From the NCBI GenBank assembly GCA_946480835.1, contig CAMLLC010000001.1, positions 1-64,000 of the forward strand: a stretch of 64,000 nucleotides of DNA, written 5' to 3'. The stretch's first letter is position 1. The number at the start of each line of letters is the position of its first letter. The notes beneath the pieces are model-generated. The model worked only from the letters and a program-made list of their open reading frames with translations, had not been told where the DNA came from and ran no database searches. The DNA comes from Entomomonas sp945283395 (GTDB taxonomy: Bacteria > Pseudomonadota > Gammaproteobacteria > Pseudomonadales > Pseudomonadaceae). This document shows, piece by piece, positions 17,592-26,615 of the stretch. The position numbers were made by a program, and so were the translations under genes.

Positions 17592-18791
17592 ATGCTCGAT
17601 TATCATCAAGCTTTAGCTCAACTATTGCAACAGTTAACCCCTATTGCTAAAGTCAAGCAATTACCGCTAATAGAAGCCAATAGTCATATTTTAGCGGAAG
17701 ATTTAATTATTCAAAATGATGCGCCATTATTTACTAATAGTGCTATGGATGGTTATGCCATCGCAGGTAATGATTGTAAATCATGGCAAATCATTGGTCG
17801 TATTGCTGCCGGCGAGAACACTGAAGCCATTTCATTAGAAAGAGGTGAAGCCTGCCGAATATTTACTGGAGCTCCTATTCCTAAAGGCTCTACCGCGGTG
17901 ATCATCCAAGAGAAGTCAATAGTAACAGATAATCTATTAACTACTATTGATATTGTTAAAGATAAACAAAATATTCGCCAACAAGCAGAAGAACTTAAAA
18001 AAGGAGGCATCCTATTAAAAGCCCAACAAAGACTTTCTCCTCCATTACTAGCATTGATAGCTAGTCAAGGTTATGCTACTGTTCCGGTTTTTTCTGCACT
18101 TAATATTAGTGTATTTTCAACAGGTAATGAATTAATTGAGCCTTCACAAACACTTCAAGCAGGCAAAATTTATGATGCCAATAGATTCTTATTAATAAGT
18201 TGGCTTAAGGCATTAGGGCATCACGTTGAGGATGGTGGTATTTTACCTGATAATCAATTACAAACTGAACAAGCACTTAAGCAAGCTACAACTAATTCAG
18301 ATGTAATTATAACTTCTGGCGGTGTTTCCGTAGGTGAAGAAGATCATTTAAAAGCAGCCCTCAACCATTTAGGTAACATAATATTATGGAAACTAGCTAT
18401 TAAGCCAGGTAAACCTTTTGCGTGGGGAGCAATAGCCAATACTAAAGTATTTATGCTACCAGGCAATCCTGTTTCTTCTTTAGTCACCTTTCACCAACTT
18501 ACCTTACCTGCCCTACGCATTTTGTCGGGTGAAGCGATAGCAACGGCAAGCCCTCAAACCATACAAGCAAAAGCTTGTTTTGCTATTCACAAAACTAACA
18601 GTCGTAGAGAGTTTCTCAGAGTTAAGATTAAAATAATAGAGGCAGATAATAGAGCAATCTTACTTAATAACCAAGGTTCAGCCATGTTAGCAACTTTTGG
18701 ACAAGCCAATGCTCTAGCTGAAATCCCTCCAAATACGGTTGTTCACGAAGGCGACTTAATCACACTCTACCCTCTTAACTACAAGGCATAG
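17592..18791 (+). CDS. moeA: Molybdopterin molybdenumtransferase
   Basis: This enzyme inserts molybdate into adenylated molybdopterin. The 399-residue protein has the MoeA N-terminal domain (NDAPLFTNSAMDGYAI near residue 40 and RIFTGAPIPKGSTAV near 90). The central MoCF_biosynth domain has ISVFSTGNELIEP, KIYDANRFLL and DVIITSGGVSVGEEDHLK, and FMLPGNPVSSLVTF and the C-terminal beta domain follow. It is 3 bases from mobA and 3 bases from mog, in the same operon. All regions are intact. Confidence 0.95.
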   Translation: MLDYHQALAQLLQQLTPIAKVKQLPLIEANSHILAEDLIIQNDAPLFTNSAMDGYAIAGNDCKSWQIIGRIAAGENTEAISLERGEACRIFTGAPIPKGSTAVIIQEKSIVTDNLLTTIDIVKDKQNIRQQAEELKKGGILLKAQQRLSPPLLALIASQGYATVPVFSALNISVFSTGNELIEPSQTLQAGKIYDANRFLLISWLKALGHHVEDGGILPDNQLQTEQALKQATTNSDVIITSGGVSVGEEDHLKAALNHLGNIILWKLAIKPGKPFAWGAIANTKVFMLPGNPVSSLVTFHQLTLPALRILSGEAIATASPQTIQAKACFAIHKTNSRREFLRVKIKIIEADNRAILLNNQGSAMLATFGQANALAEIPPNTVVHEGDLITLYPLNYKA

Positions 18792-18794
18792 AAT

Positions 18795-19364
18795 ATGCAA
18801 GAACTAACTATAGGGCTAGTCTCTATTAGCGATAGAGCGAGCCAACATATTTATGAAGATAAAGGCCTACCTAGCTTAAAAGAATGGTTAAATAGTGCCG
18901 TTCTTAATCCTAAACAATACATAGAACATCTTATTCCTGATGAGCAAACTCTTATTGAAACTACCTTAAAAGAGTTAGTAGATAAAGAAAGGTGTTGTTT
19001 GGTACTTACTACAGGCGGAACTGGCCCTTATCCTCGAGATGTTACTCCCGATGCTACATTAGCCATTGCTGACAGAGTTATACCTGGCTTTGGTGAGCAG
19101 ATGAGACAAGTAAGTTTGCATTTTGTACCTACAGCCATTTTATCTAGGCAAGTCGGGGTGATACGTAAAAACTCATTGATTCTAAACCTACCAGGCAGAC
19201 CTAACGCAATTAGAGAAACATTAGGTGGAGTAAAGGATGAACAAGGCCATACAATAGTGCAAGGTGTATTTGCTGCCGTACCTTTGTGTGTAGATGCTAT
19301 CGGCGGGCCTTTTATTGAAACAGATCCTACAATTTCTAAAGCATTTAGACCTAAAGCTAATTAA
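18795..19364 (+). CDS. mog: Molybdopterin adenylyltransferase
   Basis: This 189-residue protein of the MogA family adenylates molybdopterin before metal insertion by MoeA. Motifs are IGLVSISDRAS at the N-terminus, LVLTTGGTGPYPRDVTPDAT around residue 75 and LNLPGRPNAIRETLGGV around 135. It lies directly after moeA. Its stop codon TAA at 19362-19364 overlaps the complementary stop of the convergent moaA gene (19361-19363), so the two 3' ends share bases. Confidence 0.93.
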   Translation: MQELTIGLVSISDRASQHIYEDKGLPSLKEWLNSAVLNPKQYIEHLIPDEQTLIETTLKELVDKERCCLVLTTGGTGPYPRDVTPDATLAIADRVIPGFGEQMRQVSLHFVPTAILSRQVGVIRKNSLILNLPGRPNAIRETLGGVKDEQGHTIVQGVFAAVPLCVDAIGGPFIETDPTISKAFRPKAN

Positions 19365-20335
19365 CCACCTGTCATAGACATAAGGCGTATAATTTTGGTT
19401 GGTTCTTCTACAAAATTATGTGCCTGTGGTTTTAATTTCACTGCCTTTTTAATAGCTTCGGCAAGTTCTATATCAGAACAATCAGATCTTAGTAAAGGTC
19501 TTAATGCAACACTATGATTTTGACCTAGACACATATAAAGTGTACCATCAACTGACAACCGAACCCTATTACAAGTAGCACAGAAATGTTGTGACATAGG
19601 AGTAATAAGACCTAAGATAAAATTACCATCAGTGGTTTGCCAGTAACGGGCAGGTCCATTCCCAATGATTCTGGTAGAGGAAATTAAATTAAATTGGTTT
19701 TTTAAAGGACCTATAATTTTCTGTAAATCAACATACTTTTCTTTTTGGCCTGTGATACCCATAGGCATCACCTCGATCAAACATAATATAAAACGATTTT
19801 TAATACAAAAATGTACCATCTGTTCAATATCATTTATATTTTGACTAGCCAACGGTACCATATTAATTTTAATCTTTTCGAAACCTATAGCTTTAGCCTT
19901 TTCTAAACCAGTTAACACTTTATTTAAACTATCACTACCTGTGATCTTCTGAACACATTCTTGACGTAACGAATCAAGACTAACATTGAGACGACGCACG
20001 CCAGCTTTATAAAGAGCTTCAGCTTGATGGGCCAATTGAGTTCCATTAGTAGTAATAGAAACATCTCTAACACCAGCTAGATTCACTAATCTGTCCGCTA
20101 ATTCAGGCAAATTCTTACGTAATAGCGGTTCACCACCAGTTAATCGATAATGACTTGTCCCCAACCCAGCAAAAGTAGCTACTATCCTTTCTATTTCATC
20201 AAAGGTTAACCAATTATTAGGCACTTCAAAATCTCTGTAGCCTTTAGGAATACAATAGCTACAACGCAGATCACAACGATCTGTTACCGATACACGTAAA
20301 TACTCTATTTTTCTTCCAAAGTTATCCACTAGCAT
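19361..20335 (-). CDS. moaA: GTP 3',8-cyclase (molybdopterin synthesis step 1)
   Basis: This radical-SAM enzyme rearranges GTP together with MoaC. The 324-residue protein has an N-terminal [4Fe-4S] motif CDLRCSYC near residue 20, the GGEPLLRKNL region, and the C-terminal second cluster CATCNRVRLSVDGTLYMC. It ends in the Gly-Gly dipeptide known to be important for activity. It is transcribed alone, convergent with mog with a 4-base overlap and divergent from lolC. No molybdenum-cofactor riboswitch was recognised upstream. Confidence 0.95.
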   Translation of the reverse strand: MLVDNFGRKIEYLRVSVTDRCDLRCSYCIPKGYRDFEVPNNWLTFDEIERIVATFAGLGTSHYRLTGGEPLLRKNLPELADRLVNLAGVRDVSITTNGTQLAHQAEALYKAGVRRLNVSLDSLRQECVQKITGSDSLNKVLTGLEKAKAIGFEKIKINMVPLASQNINDIEQMVHFCIKNRFILCLIEVMPMGITGQKEKYVDLQKIIGPLKNQFNLISSTRIIGNGPARYWQTTDGNFILGLITPMSQHFCATCNRVRLSVDGTLYMCLGQNHSVALRPLLRSDCSDIELAEAIKKAVKLKPQAHNFVEEPTKIIRLMSMTGG

Positions 20336-20553
20336 AGGTTATTTATGAGCCTACTAATTTATTCTCTACCAGTTTAGTCTTAAATAAATAAATTGCCACC
20401 TCCCCATAAGTAGCAATTAACTAATCATTTTTCATTAACCTTATTAACTTAAAAGATAATTATATTTTCAAATAAGGGTGTGCTTTTTATGCTAATAAAG
20501 GTACTATTAGTCATTCTCACACATAGTTTACTTATATATTACCTATAACGAAT

Positions 20554-21807
20554 ATGTTTAAACCCTTTACTATTTTAATTGGCCTTCGTTATACTCGAGC
20601 CAAGCGGCGCAGTCATTTTGTGTCTTTTATTTCTTTCACCTCTATGCTAGGCATCATTTTAGGGGTAACAGTAATGATTTTAGTTTTATCTGTAATGAAT
20701 GGTTTTGATAAAGAATTAAAAGACCGAGTATTAGGACTAGTTCCACAAGCAACTATTGAAACTTATCAACCTATCAAAGATTGGCAAGCATTAGCAAGCA
20801 TTATTAAACAAAATCAACAAGTAGAAGCAGTTGCCCCCTTTGTCAGTTTACAAGGTATGTTAAGTTATAATGGGCAGATTCAAGCAGTTGCAATTAATGG
20901 TATTAATCCTTCAACTGAGAAAAAAGTATCTATCATAGGCGATTATTTTACCCAAGGTAAATTAACTGCTTTAGCTGATAATACTTTTTCTATTGCGATA
21001 GGTGCCGGTATTGCTAAAAAACTTAATGCTAAAATTGGCGATAAAATCACTTATATCATGCCTGAAGCAGTTGTAACACCAGCAGGCATTTTCCCACGTA
21101 TTAAACGTTTTACGGTGGTGGGTATTTTTCATACAGGAACTGGAGAAGTAGATAATCAATTCGCCATGATTAATATGGTAGATGCTAATAAGCTTGTTCG
21201 TTTAGCACCTAATGAGACTTTAGCGCTACGTCTAAAATTAACTGATTTATTTCAAGCTCATCATATTACCTTGGATGTATTAAAAACACTACCTAATCCT
21301 AGCAGTTATTACGGCACTACATGGCAAAATACATTTGGCAATCTTTATCAAGCCATTGGTATTCAAAAAAACATGATAGCTATGCTACTACTGCTTATTG
21401 TAGCTGTAGCTGCATTTAACATTATTTCTACACTTATCATGGTTGTAACCGACAAAAAATCAGATATAGCTATTTTACGCACGTTGGGTGCTTCGCCTAA
21501 ACAAATTATGACTATTTTTATGGTGCAAGGTACTATTATTGGTGTAATAGGTACTGCTTTTGGTGCTTTAATAGGTATTTTAGCTGCTTTAAATGTTAGT
21601 AAAGTTCTAGCTTGGTTACAATCTTTAACAGGCCATCAATTTTTAAATTCTGAAATTTATTTTATTGACTATATCCCCTCTCAAATCATGTTAAAAGATC
21701 TGCTAATTATTTGTGGCGCAGCTCTTATCTTAAGTTTTTTAGCAACCCTTTATCCAGCTTGGCGTGCAGCTCGCATCCAACCTGCTGAGGCATTACGTTA
21801 TGAATGA
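20554..21807 (+). CDS. lolC: Lipoprotein-releasing ABC transporter membrane protein
   Basis: This is the inner-membrane subunit of LolCDE, which releases outer-membrane lipoproteins to LolA. The 417-residue protein has one N-terminal membrane segment, a large periplasmic MacB-type domain and three C-terminal membrane segments (about 270-300, 320-350, 380-400). It starts MFKPFTILIGLRYTRAKRRS and ends LYPAWRAARIQPAEALRYE. It is clearly related to the lolE product encoded 680 bases downstream. The C versus E assignment follows Pseudomonas gene order. The stop overlaps the lolD start by 8 bases. Confidence 0.9.
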   Translation: MFKPFTILIGLRYTRAKRRSHFVSFISFTSMLGIILGVTVMILVLSVMNGFDKELKDRVLGLVPQATIETYQPIKDWQALASIIKQNQQVEAVAPFVSLQGMLSYNGQIQAVAINGINPSTEKKVSIIGDYFTQGKLTALADNTFSIAIGAGIAKKLNAKIGDKITYIMPEAVVTPAGIFPRIKRFTVVGIFHTGTGEVDNQFAMINMVDANKLVRLAPNETLALRLKLTDLFQAHHITLDVLKTLPNPSSYYGTTWQNTFGNLYQAIGIQKNMIAMLLLLIVAVAAFNIISTLIMVVTDKKSDIAILRTLGASPKQIMTIFMVQGTIIGVIGTAFGALIGILAALNVSKVLAWLQSLTGHQFLNSEIYFIDYIPSQIMLKDLLIICGAALILSFLATLYPAWRAARIQPAEALRYE

Positions 21808-22483
21808 GTGTTTTGTGTTAAGTTGTAAAAATCTGGGAATGACTTATCGGCAAGGGCCCAATGCAGTAGAAGTATTAGCTGATATCGAATTAAATTTAAA
21901 AGCAGGTGAACGAGTAGCTATTGTAGGACAATCTGGCGCAGGAAAAAGTACTTTGCTTAATCTATTAGGTGGCCTAGATACACCTACCCAAGGAAGTGTT
22001 TGGTTAGCCGGTGAAGAGCTTTCATCACTCAATGAAAATGCTCGTGGTTTATTACGTAACAGAGCGTTAGGTTTTGTTTATCAATTTCATCATTTGCTAC
22101 CTGAATTTACTGCTCTTGAAAACGTCTGTATGCCTTTATTAATTGCTAAAGTAGATATTCCAGAAGCAACTCAACGTGCTACCGAGTTGCTTACAAGAGT
22201 AGGCTTAGAAAAACGTTTAAGCCATAAGCCTGCTGAATTATCTGGCGGAGAAAGACAAAGAGTAGCTATTGCTCGGGCTTTGGTTAATAAACCACAATTA
22301 GTACTTTTAGACGAACCAACTGGCAATTTGGATCAACATACAGCTGCTAGCATTCAAAGTCTAATGTTAGAGTTGAGTCAATGCCTTAATACTTCTTTCT
22401 TAGTAGTGACTCACTCTTCCGAATTAGCTAGTCAAATGGATAGAGTATTACGTTTAACTGATGGTCATCTAGTAGAAGAATAA
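21800..22483 (+). CDS. lolD: Lipoprotein-releasing ABC transporter ATPase
   Basis: This is the ATP-binding subunit of LolCDE, 228 residues from the ATG at 21800, which overlaps the end of lolC; a start further upstream would run deeper into lolC. Walker A is GQSGAGKST. The Q-loop region has FVYQFHHLLPEFTALENV, the typical LolD sequence. The signature is LSGGERQRVAIARAL and Walker B is LVLLDEPTGNLD. It is followed 5 bases later by lolE. Confidence 0.95.
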   Translation: MNECFVLSCKNLGMTYRQGPNAVEVLADIELNLKAGERVAIVGQSGAGKSTLLNLLGGLDTPTQGSVWLAGEELSSLNENARGLLRNRALGFVYQFHHLLPEFTALENVCMPLLIAKVDIPEATQRATELLTRVGLEKRLSHKPAELSGGERQRVAIARALVNKPQLVLLDEPTGNLDQHTAASIQSLMLELSQCLNTSFLVVTHSSELASQMDRVLRLTDGHLVEE

Positions 22484-22487
22484 GTTT

Positions 22488-23735
22488 ATGTTTAAACCTT
22501 TTACGCTTTTTGTTGGGCTACGTTATATTAGAGCGAAACGCCGTAATCAATTTATATCTTTTATTTCATTAGCCTCTATGATAGGTATGGCACTTGGTGT
22601 TATTGCCATGATTACCGTACTATCGATAATGAACGGCTTTCAAAAAACGATGAGTGATCGTATTTTAGGCATGATCTCTCATGGTAGTATCATTCAACAA
22701 ACTTATCCAATAGATGATTGGCGGACAGTAGCTAAACAAGTAAAACAAAATCCCCATGTAATAGAAGTAGCACCTATTACCCAAATGCAGGGAATGCTAT
22801 CTTATCGTGGCAAAATGACTTCTGTTATGGTCAATGGTATAGACCCTAAGCAAGAAACAAAAATATCTATATTAAGCCAACATATTACCTACGGTTCTTA
22901 TCATGCACTTAGGGCTGGTCAATATGGCATTATTATTGATGAAGCTACCGCTGGTAAATTAGGCGTTAGAATAGGAACTTCGCTACTCATGATAATACCT
23001 AAAGCTAGTAATGCAGTCAGTGGTATTACTCCTCAAATGCTAAATGTAGTAGTAGTAGGTACCTTCTATGTACAAGCCAACTTAAATCAAAGTATAGCTT
23101 TTATCCACTTTAGTGATGCCGCCCATATTAATGGCTGGGAAGATAATCAAGTAGCTGGCATAAGGTTAAAACTGGATGACCTTTACCAAGCCCCGGTAAT
23201 TATTCCACAATTGGCTAAACATTTAGGAGATCAATACAAAGCTGAAGATTGGACAAAAACCCAAGGTAGCTTATTTAGTGCCATGAAAATGGAAAAAACC
23301 ATGATGGGGCTTCTTTTAATGATCATAGTAGCCGTTGCTGCTTTCAACATTATTGCTACTCTTATTATGGTAGTGGCAGATAAGCGCTTGGATATAGCTA
23401 TTCTTCGCACATTAGGAGCAACACCGAAGCAAATAATGAGTATTTTTATTGTCCAAGGTACTGTTATCGGCTGTATTGGAGTTATTTCTGGAACTATTCT
23501 TGGAATACTACTAACAGCTAATGTTGAAAAAGTAGCTAATTGGATTACCCGTTTAACGGGGGTAGAACTATTTTCTACAGAAATCTTTGCTATCTCATCC
23601 TTACCAACTGACATGCATAGTAGTGATGTAGTGATAATATGTATGACTGCTTTGATACTCAGCTTTTTGGCCACCCTTTATCCAGCTTATAGAGCATCTA
23701 AAACACAACCAGCAGAAGCATTGCGATATGAATAA
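22488..23735 (+). CDS. lolE: Lipoprotein-releasing ABC transporter membrane protein
   Basis: This is the second membrane subunit of LolCDE, 415 residues. It has the same topology as the lolC product and about half of the residues look shared, including the start MFKPFTLFVGLRYIRAKRRN and the end ATLYPAYRASKTQPAEALRYE. The MacB-type periplasmic domain lies between membrane segments 1 and 2. It is last in lolCDE; the next sequence downstream is a decayed acetoacetate decarboxylase gene. Confidence 0.9.
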   Translation: MFKPFTLFVGLRYIRAKRRNQFISFISLASMIGMALGVIAMITVLSIMNGFQKTMSDRILGMISHGSIIQQTYPIDDWRTVAKQVKQNPHVIEVAPITQMQGMLSYRGKMTSVMVNGIDPKQETKISILSQHITYGSYHALRAGQYGIIIDEATAGKLGVRIGTSLLMIIPKASNAVSGITPQMLNVVVVGTFYVQANLNQSIAFIHFSDAAHINGWEDNQVAGIRLKLDDLYQAPVIIPQLAKHLGDQYKAEDWTKTQGSLFSAMKMEKTMMGLLLMIIVAVAAFNIIATLIMVVADKRLDIAILRTLGATPKQIMSIFIVQGTVIGCIGVISGTILGILLTANVEKVANWITRLTGVELFSTEIFAISSLPTDMHSSDVVIICMTALILSFLATLYPAYRASKTQPAEALRYE

Positions 23736-23838
23736 ATAATTAAGATTAAACTAAGTAGCTTTATAGCTCTCTATATTAAGTTATTTAGAAAAAATAATTA
23801 TCATACAAATTGCTGATATAATTAACTAAGCTCACACT

Positions 23839-24546
23839 ATGCCTTTGACAAGCCCTGTTTGCTCTCAAGGGCCTTTTATTTTTAAAAACAGAGATTTCTT
23901 CAATATTATTTTCGAACTGATCCTGAGATACTTAAAAATATTGTACCTAAACCATTGGCAATAAACCCAGCTAACTCTTAGTTAGTTATGAATTTATAAG
24001 AATGTAAGATTCTACTGGTTTTAAAGATTATACAGAATATGGGTAAATCATTGCTGTTAGTTATAAGGGTGAAAAAGACACTTATGTCTATGCCATGTAT
24101 TTAGATAACAATGCACCGACAGTTGAGAGGAAATAAATCTGGTGATTTTCTAAAAAAAGTCTCACCCTAAATTAGAAGTAGATAAATACGTATTATGTAT
24201 TATGAAGTACTTTACATTATAGAAAAACGCTTGCCACAACTGGTAAGTTTGCTACGCTAGACACTGAAGAAATAGCCAACGCTTTCACACACCAAATTTT
24301 TTATTAAAAATTATTCCAAATGTAAATGAGAAAACTCCTAGAGTATTAGAGCTAGTTAAGTATTACTGTAAAAATATTACAATCGTAGGAGCTAGGACAA
24401 GCCCAACAGCTTTACAACTATCTGCTCATACTTTAGCCCCAATCATAGATTTATCTGTTTTAGAAGTAGTTTCTGCTCAACACATTTTAACGGATATGAC
24501 CTTAGACATAAGCAAAGTTATTTATGCTTATTTAGTCCATAAATAA
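23839..24546 (+). pseudogene. adc: Decayed acetoacetate decarboxylase gene
   Basis: Reading across frames gives nearly the whole of an acetoacetate decarboxylase. MPLTSPVCSQGPFIFKNRDF starts at 23839. RTDPEILKNIVPKPL follows after a frameshift near 23910. Then come DSTGFKDYTEYG, AVSYKGEKDTYVYAMYLDN, FSKK, SHPKLEVDK and TLDTEEIANAF. The last segment is PNFLLKIIPNVNEKTPRVLE running to VIYAYLVHK and a stop at 24544-24546. At least three frameshifts and several in-frame stops interrupt it, so it cannot make the enzyme. The family has about 245 residues and this span equals 236 codons. The usual N-terminal ten residues and the catalytic-Lys segment between EVDK and TLDTEE are degraded. It lies 103 bases after lolE. 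Confidence 0.9.
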
Positions 24547-24715
24547 CTTACATTTTAGTATATAACCACAGTATTTAAGCAAAACTAGAGGTAAAGGGAG
24601 CTTTTAATAATTCAAATAAAAATTGCTATCATTGAGAATTTAGGTTAATTTTATTTGCAGAAGTTAGGATAAAGCTACTTAATTAATTATAACTCATCTT
24701 GAGGTAATCAAACGG

Positions 24716-25006
24716 ATGCGTAAAGATAAAAAACAAATTATCGGCGAAGATATGACAGATGAAGCCATCAAAGTATTTTTAAATGCAGAGCCTGCCGACC
24801 AAACTCCTGCTCCTTTACATAAATTACTTCGTGCTTATCATAGTTTGCGTCTACATGATTTCCAACGCTTTTTAACCTTTTTCAAAGCTGAAGGATTGCC
24901 TCTTACTATTAAAAATTCGGCTGGGCAAGGCTTTGCTGAATTAATAGCTGATCAACGAATGGCTAAACCTTATATCACTGCTTTTGAACAAGCTAAAGCT
25001 AACTAG
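24716..25006 (+). CDS. PA4642-family conserved protein
   Basis: This 96-residue soluble protein starts MRKDKKQIIGEDMTDEAIKV. It has no signal peptide or membrane segment. It resembles the short conserved PA4642-type protein of Pseudomonas (phrases such as PLHKLLRAYHSLRLHDFQRF). Its function is unknown. The sequence is mostly alpha-helical in character with an ankyrin-like GQGFAELIADQRMAKPYI near the end. It stands alone between the adc remnant and purB, with a 230-base gap to purB. Confidence 0.75.
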   Translation: MRKDKKQIIGEDMTDEAIKVFLNAEPADQTPAPLHKLLRAYHSLRLHDFQRFLTFFKAEGLPLTIKNSAGQGFAELIADQRMAKPYITAFEQAKAN

Positions 25007-25040
25007 CTTAAATCTTAAATTATGCTAATATTTATTGATA

Positions 25041-25057
25041 ACGTTTAACTTAAACGT
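25041..25057. repeat. 17-base perfect palindrome downstream of the PA4642-family gene
   Basis: ACGTTTAA-C-TTAAACGT is a perfect 8-bp inverted repeat with one central base. It lies 34 bases after the PA4642-family stop and about 180 bases before purB. It could be an operator or a small transcript-end structure. There is no T-run after it. In AT-rich DNA a match of this size can arise by chance. Confidence 0.3.
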
Positions 25058-25236
25058 CCTATCATTAATTTGTTAATAACTATAGGATAGATAAGGCTAT
25101 ATTACTACCAATTCCTGCTTTTCCATTAGCTAATAAAAAACACCGTTTATTTTTGATAGATATAAGCCGAACATTATCTTGAGAATGTTGTATAATTTAT
25201 AAAAAATGTTCAAGCTATTATCGGGAATATTATTTC

Positions 25237-26607
25237 ATGTTGCTTTCTTCTCTTACTGCTATCTCCCCTATTGATGGCCGTTATGGTGCAAAAACTCAGA
25301 GCTTTCGCCCTATTTTTAGTGAGTATGGGCTTATTCGCTTTCGTGTTATGGTTGAAGTGCGCTGGTTACAACGTTTATCCAAGCACCCCGCCATTACTGA
25401 AGTAGCACCTTTTTCTGAGCAAGCCAATGAGTTACTTAATAATTTAATTAATAATTTCTCTGAAACTTATGCAGAACGTATCAAACAAATAGAGAAAATC
25501 ACTAATCATGATGTCAAGGCTGTAGAATATTTCATTAAGGAACAAGTAGCAGAATTAACCGAGTTGTCTAAAGTAAGTGAGTTTATCCACTTTGCCTGTA
25601 CCTCTGAAGATATTAATAATCTCTCTCATGCATTAATGTTACGCACTGGTCGTGATGAAGTCATAGTGCCTACCATGGAAACTATTATTACTGCCATTAA
25701 ACAATTAGCCATTGACTTTGCTCATATTCCAATGCTTTCACGCACTCATGGCCAACCCGCCTCTCCTACTACATTAGGAAAAGAAATGGCTAATGTAGCC
25801 TATCGCCTACAAAGGCAGCTACAGCAGGTCAAAGTAGTACCACTATTAGGTAAAATAAATGGTGCAGTTGGTAATTATAATGCACATCTAGCAGCCTATC
25901 CAGCTATTGATTGGGAAAGTAATGCACGTGATTTCATTGAACATGAATTGGGGTTAACTTACAATCCTTATACTACCCAAATAGAACCTCATGATTACAT
26001 AGCTGAATTATTTGATGCCATTATCCGTTTTAATACCATCTTAATTGATGTTGATAGAGATATTTGGGGATACATTTCTTTAGGGTATTTTAAACAAAAA
26101 ACCATAGCGGGTGAAATAGGCTCCTCTACTATGCCTCACAAAGTCAATCCGATTGATTTTGAAAATTCAGAAGGCAACCTTGGCCTAGCTAATGCCATTC
26201 TTCAGCATTTAGCCAATAAACTCCCTATTTCCCGTTGGCAGCGAGACTTAACTGATTCTACTGTGTTACGTAATCTAGGTGTAGGATTAGCACATAGCTT
26301 AATAGCCTATGAAGCCACCTTAAAAGGCATAAGTAAATTACAAATTAATAAATTCCGTATTGCGGAAGATTTAGATAACTGTTGGGAAGTTTTGGCCGAA
26401 CCTATTCAAACAGTAATGCGCCGTTTTGGTGTAGCTAATGCTTATGAAAAACTTAAAGAACTAACCAGAGGTAAAGGTATCACACCTGAAGCATTAATGG
26501 CTTTCATTGAAACACTTGATATTCCTTGTGAAGCAAAACAACAATTAAAAGCTTTAACTCCAGCGACCTATATAGGTAATGCGACTAAGCAGGCTAAGCG
26601 GATTTAA
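25237..26607 (+). CDS. purB: Adenylosuccinate lyase
   Basis: This enzyme cleaves SAICAR in purine synthesis and adenylosuccinate to AMP. The 456-residue protein is the gammaproteobacterial PurB type. Motifs are FACTSEDINNLSHALM near residue 120, SRTHGQPASPTTLGKEM around 170 with the catalytic His, and the fumarase/lyase signature GSSTMPHKVNPIDFENSEGN near 295. It is followed 8 bases later by roxA, GNAT and rsmC-like genes in the same direction. Confidence 0.97.
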   Translation: MLLSSLTAISPIDGRYGAKTQSFRPIFSEYGLIRFRVMVEVRWLQRLSKHPAITEVAPFSEQANELLNNLINNFSETYAERIKQIEKITNHDVKAVEYFIKEQVAELTELSKVSEFIHFACTSEDINNLSHALMLRTGRDEVIVPTMETIITAIKQLAIDFAHIPMLSRTHGQPASPTTLGKEMANVAYRLQRQLQQVKVVPLLGKINGAVGNYNAHLAAYPAIDWESNARDFIEHELGLTYNPYTTQIEPHDYIAELFDAIIRFNTILIDVDRDIWGYISLGYFKQKTIAGEIGSSTMPHKVNPIDFENSEGNLGLANAILQHLANKLPISRWQRDLTDSTVLRNLGVGLAHSLIAYEATLKGISKLQINKFRIAEDLDNCWEVLAEPIQTVMRRFGVANAYEKLKELTRGKGITPEALMAFIETLDIPCEAKQQLKALTPATYIGNATKQAKRI

Positions 26608-26615
26608 TTTATATT

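Noticed and set aside
20336..20553. Molybdenum-cofactor riboswitch before moaA
   Set aside because: No conserved Moco-riboswitch core or stable long stem was recognised in this short AT-rich region.
23231..23674. Minus-strand 147-codon open frame inside lolE
   Set aside because: It is antisense to conserved LolE coding sequence, with no ribosome binding site or recognisable domain, so it is a shadow.
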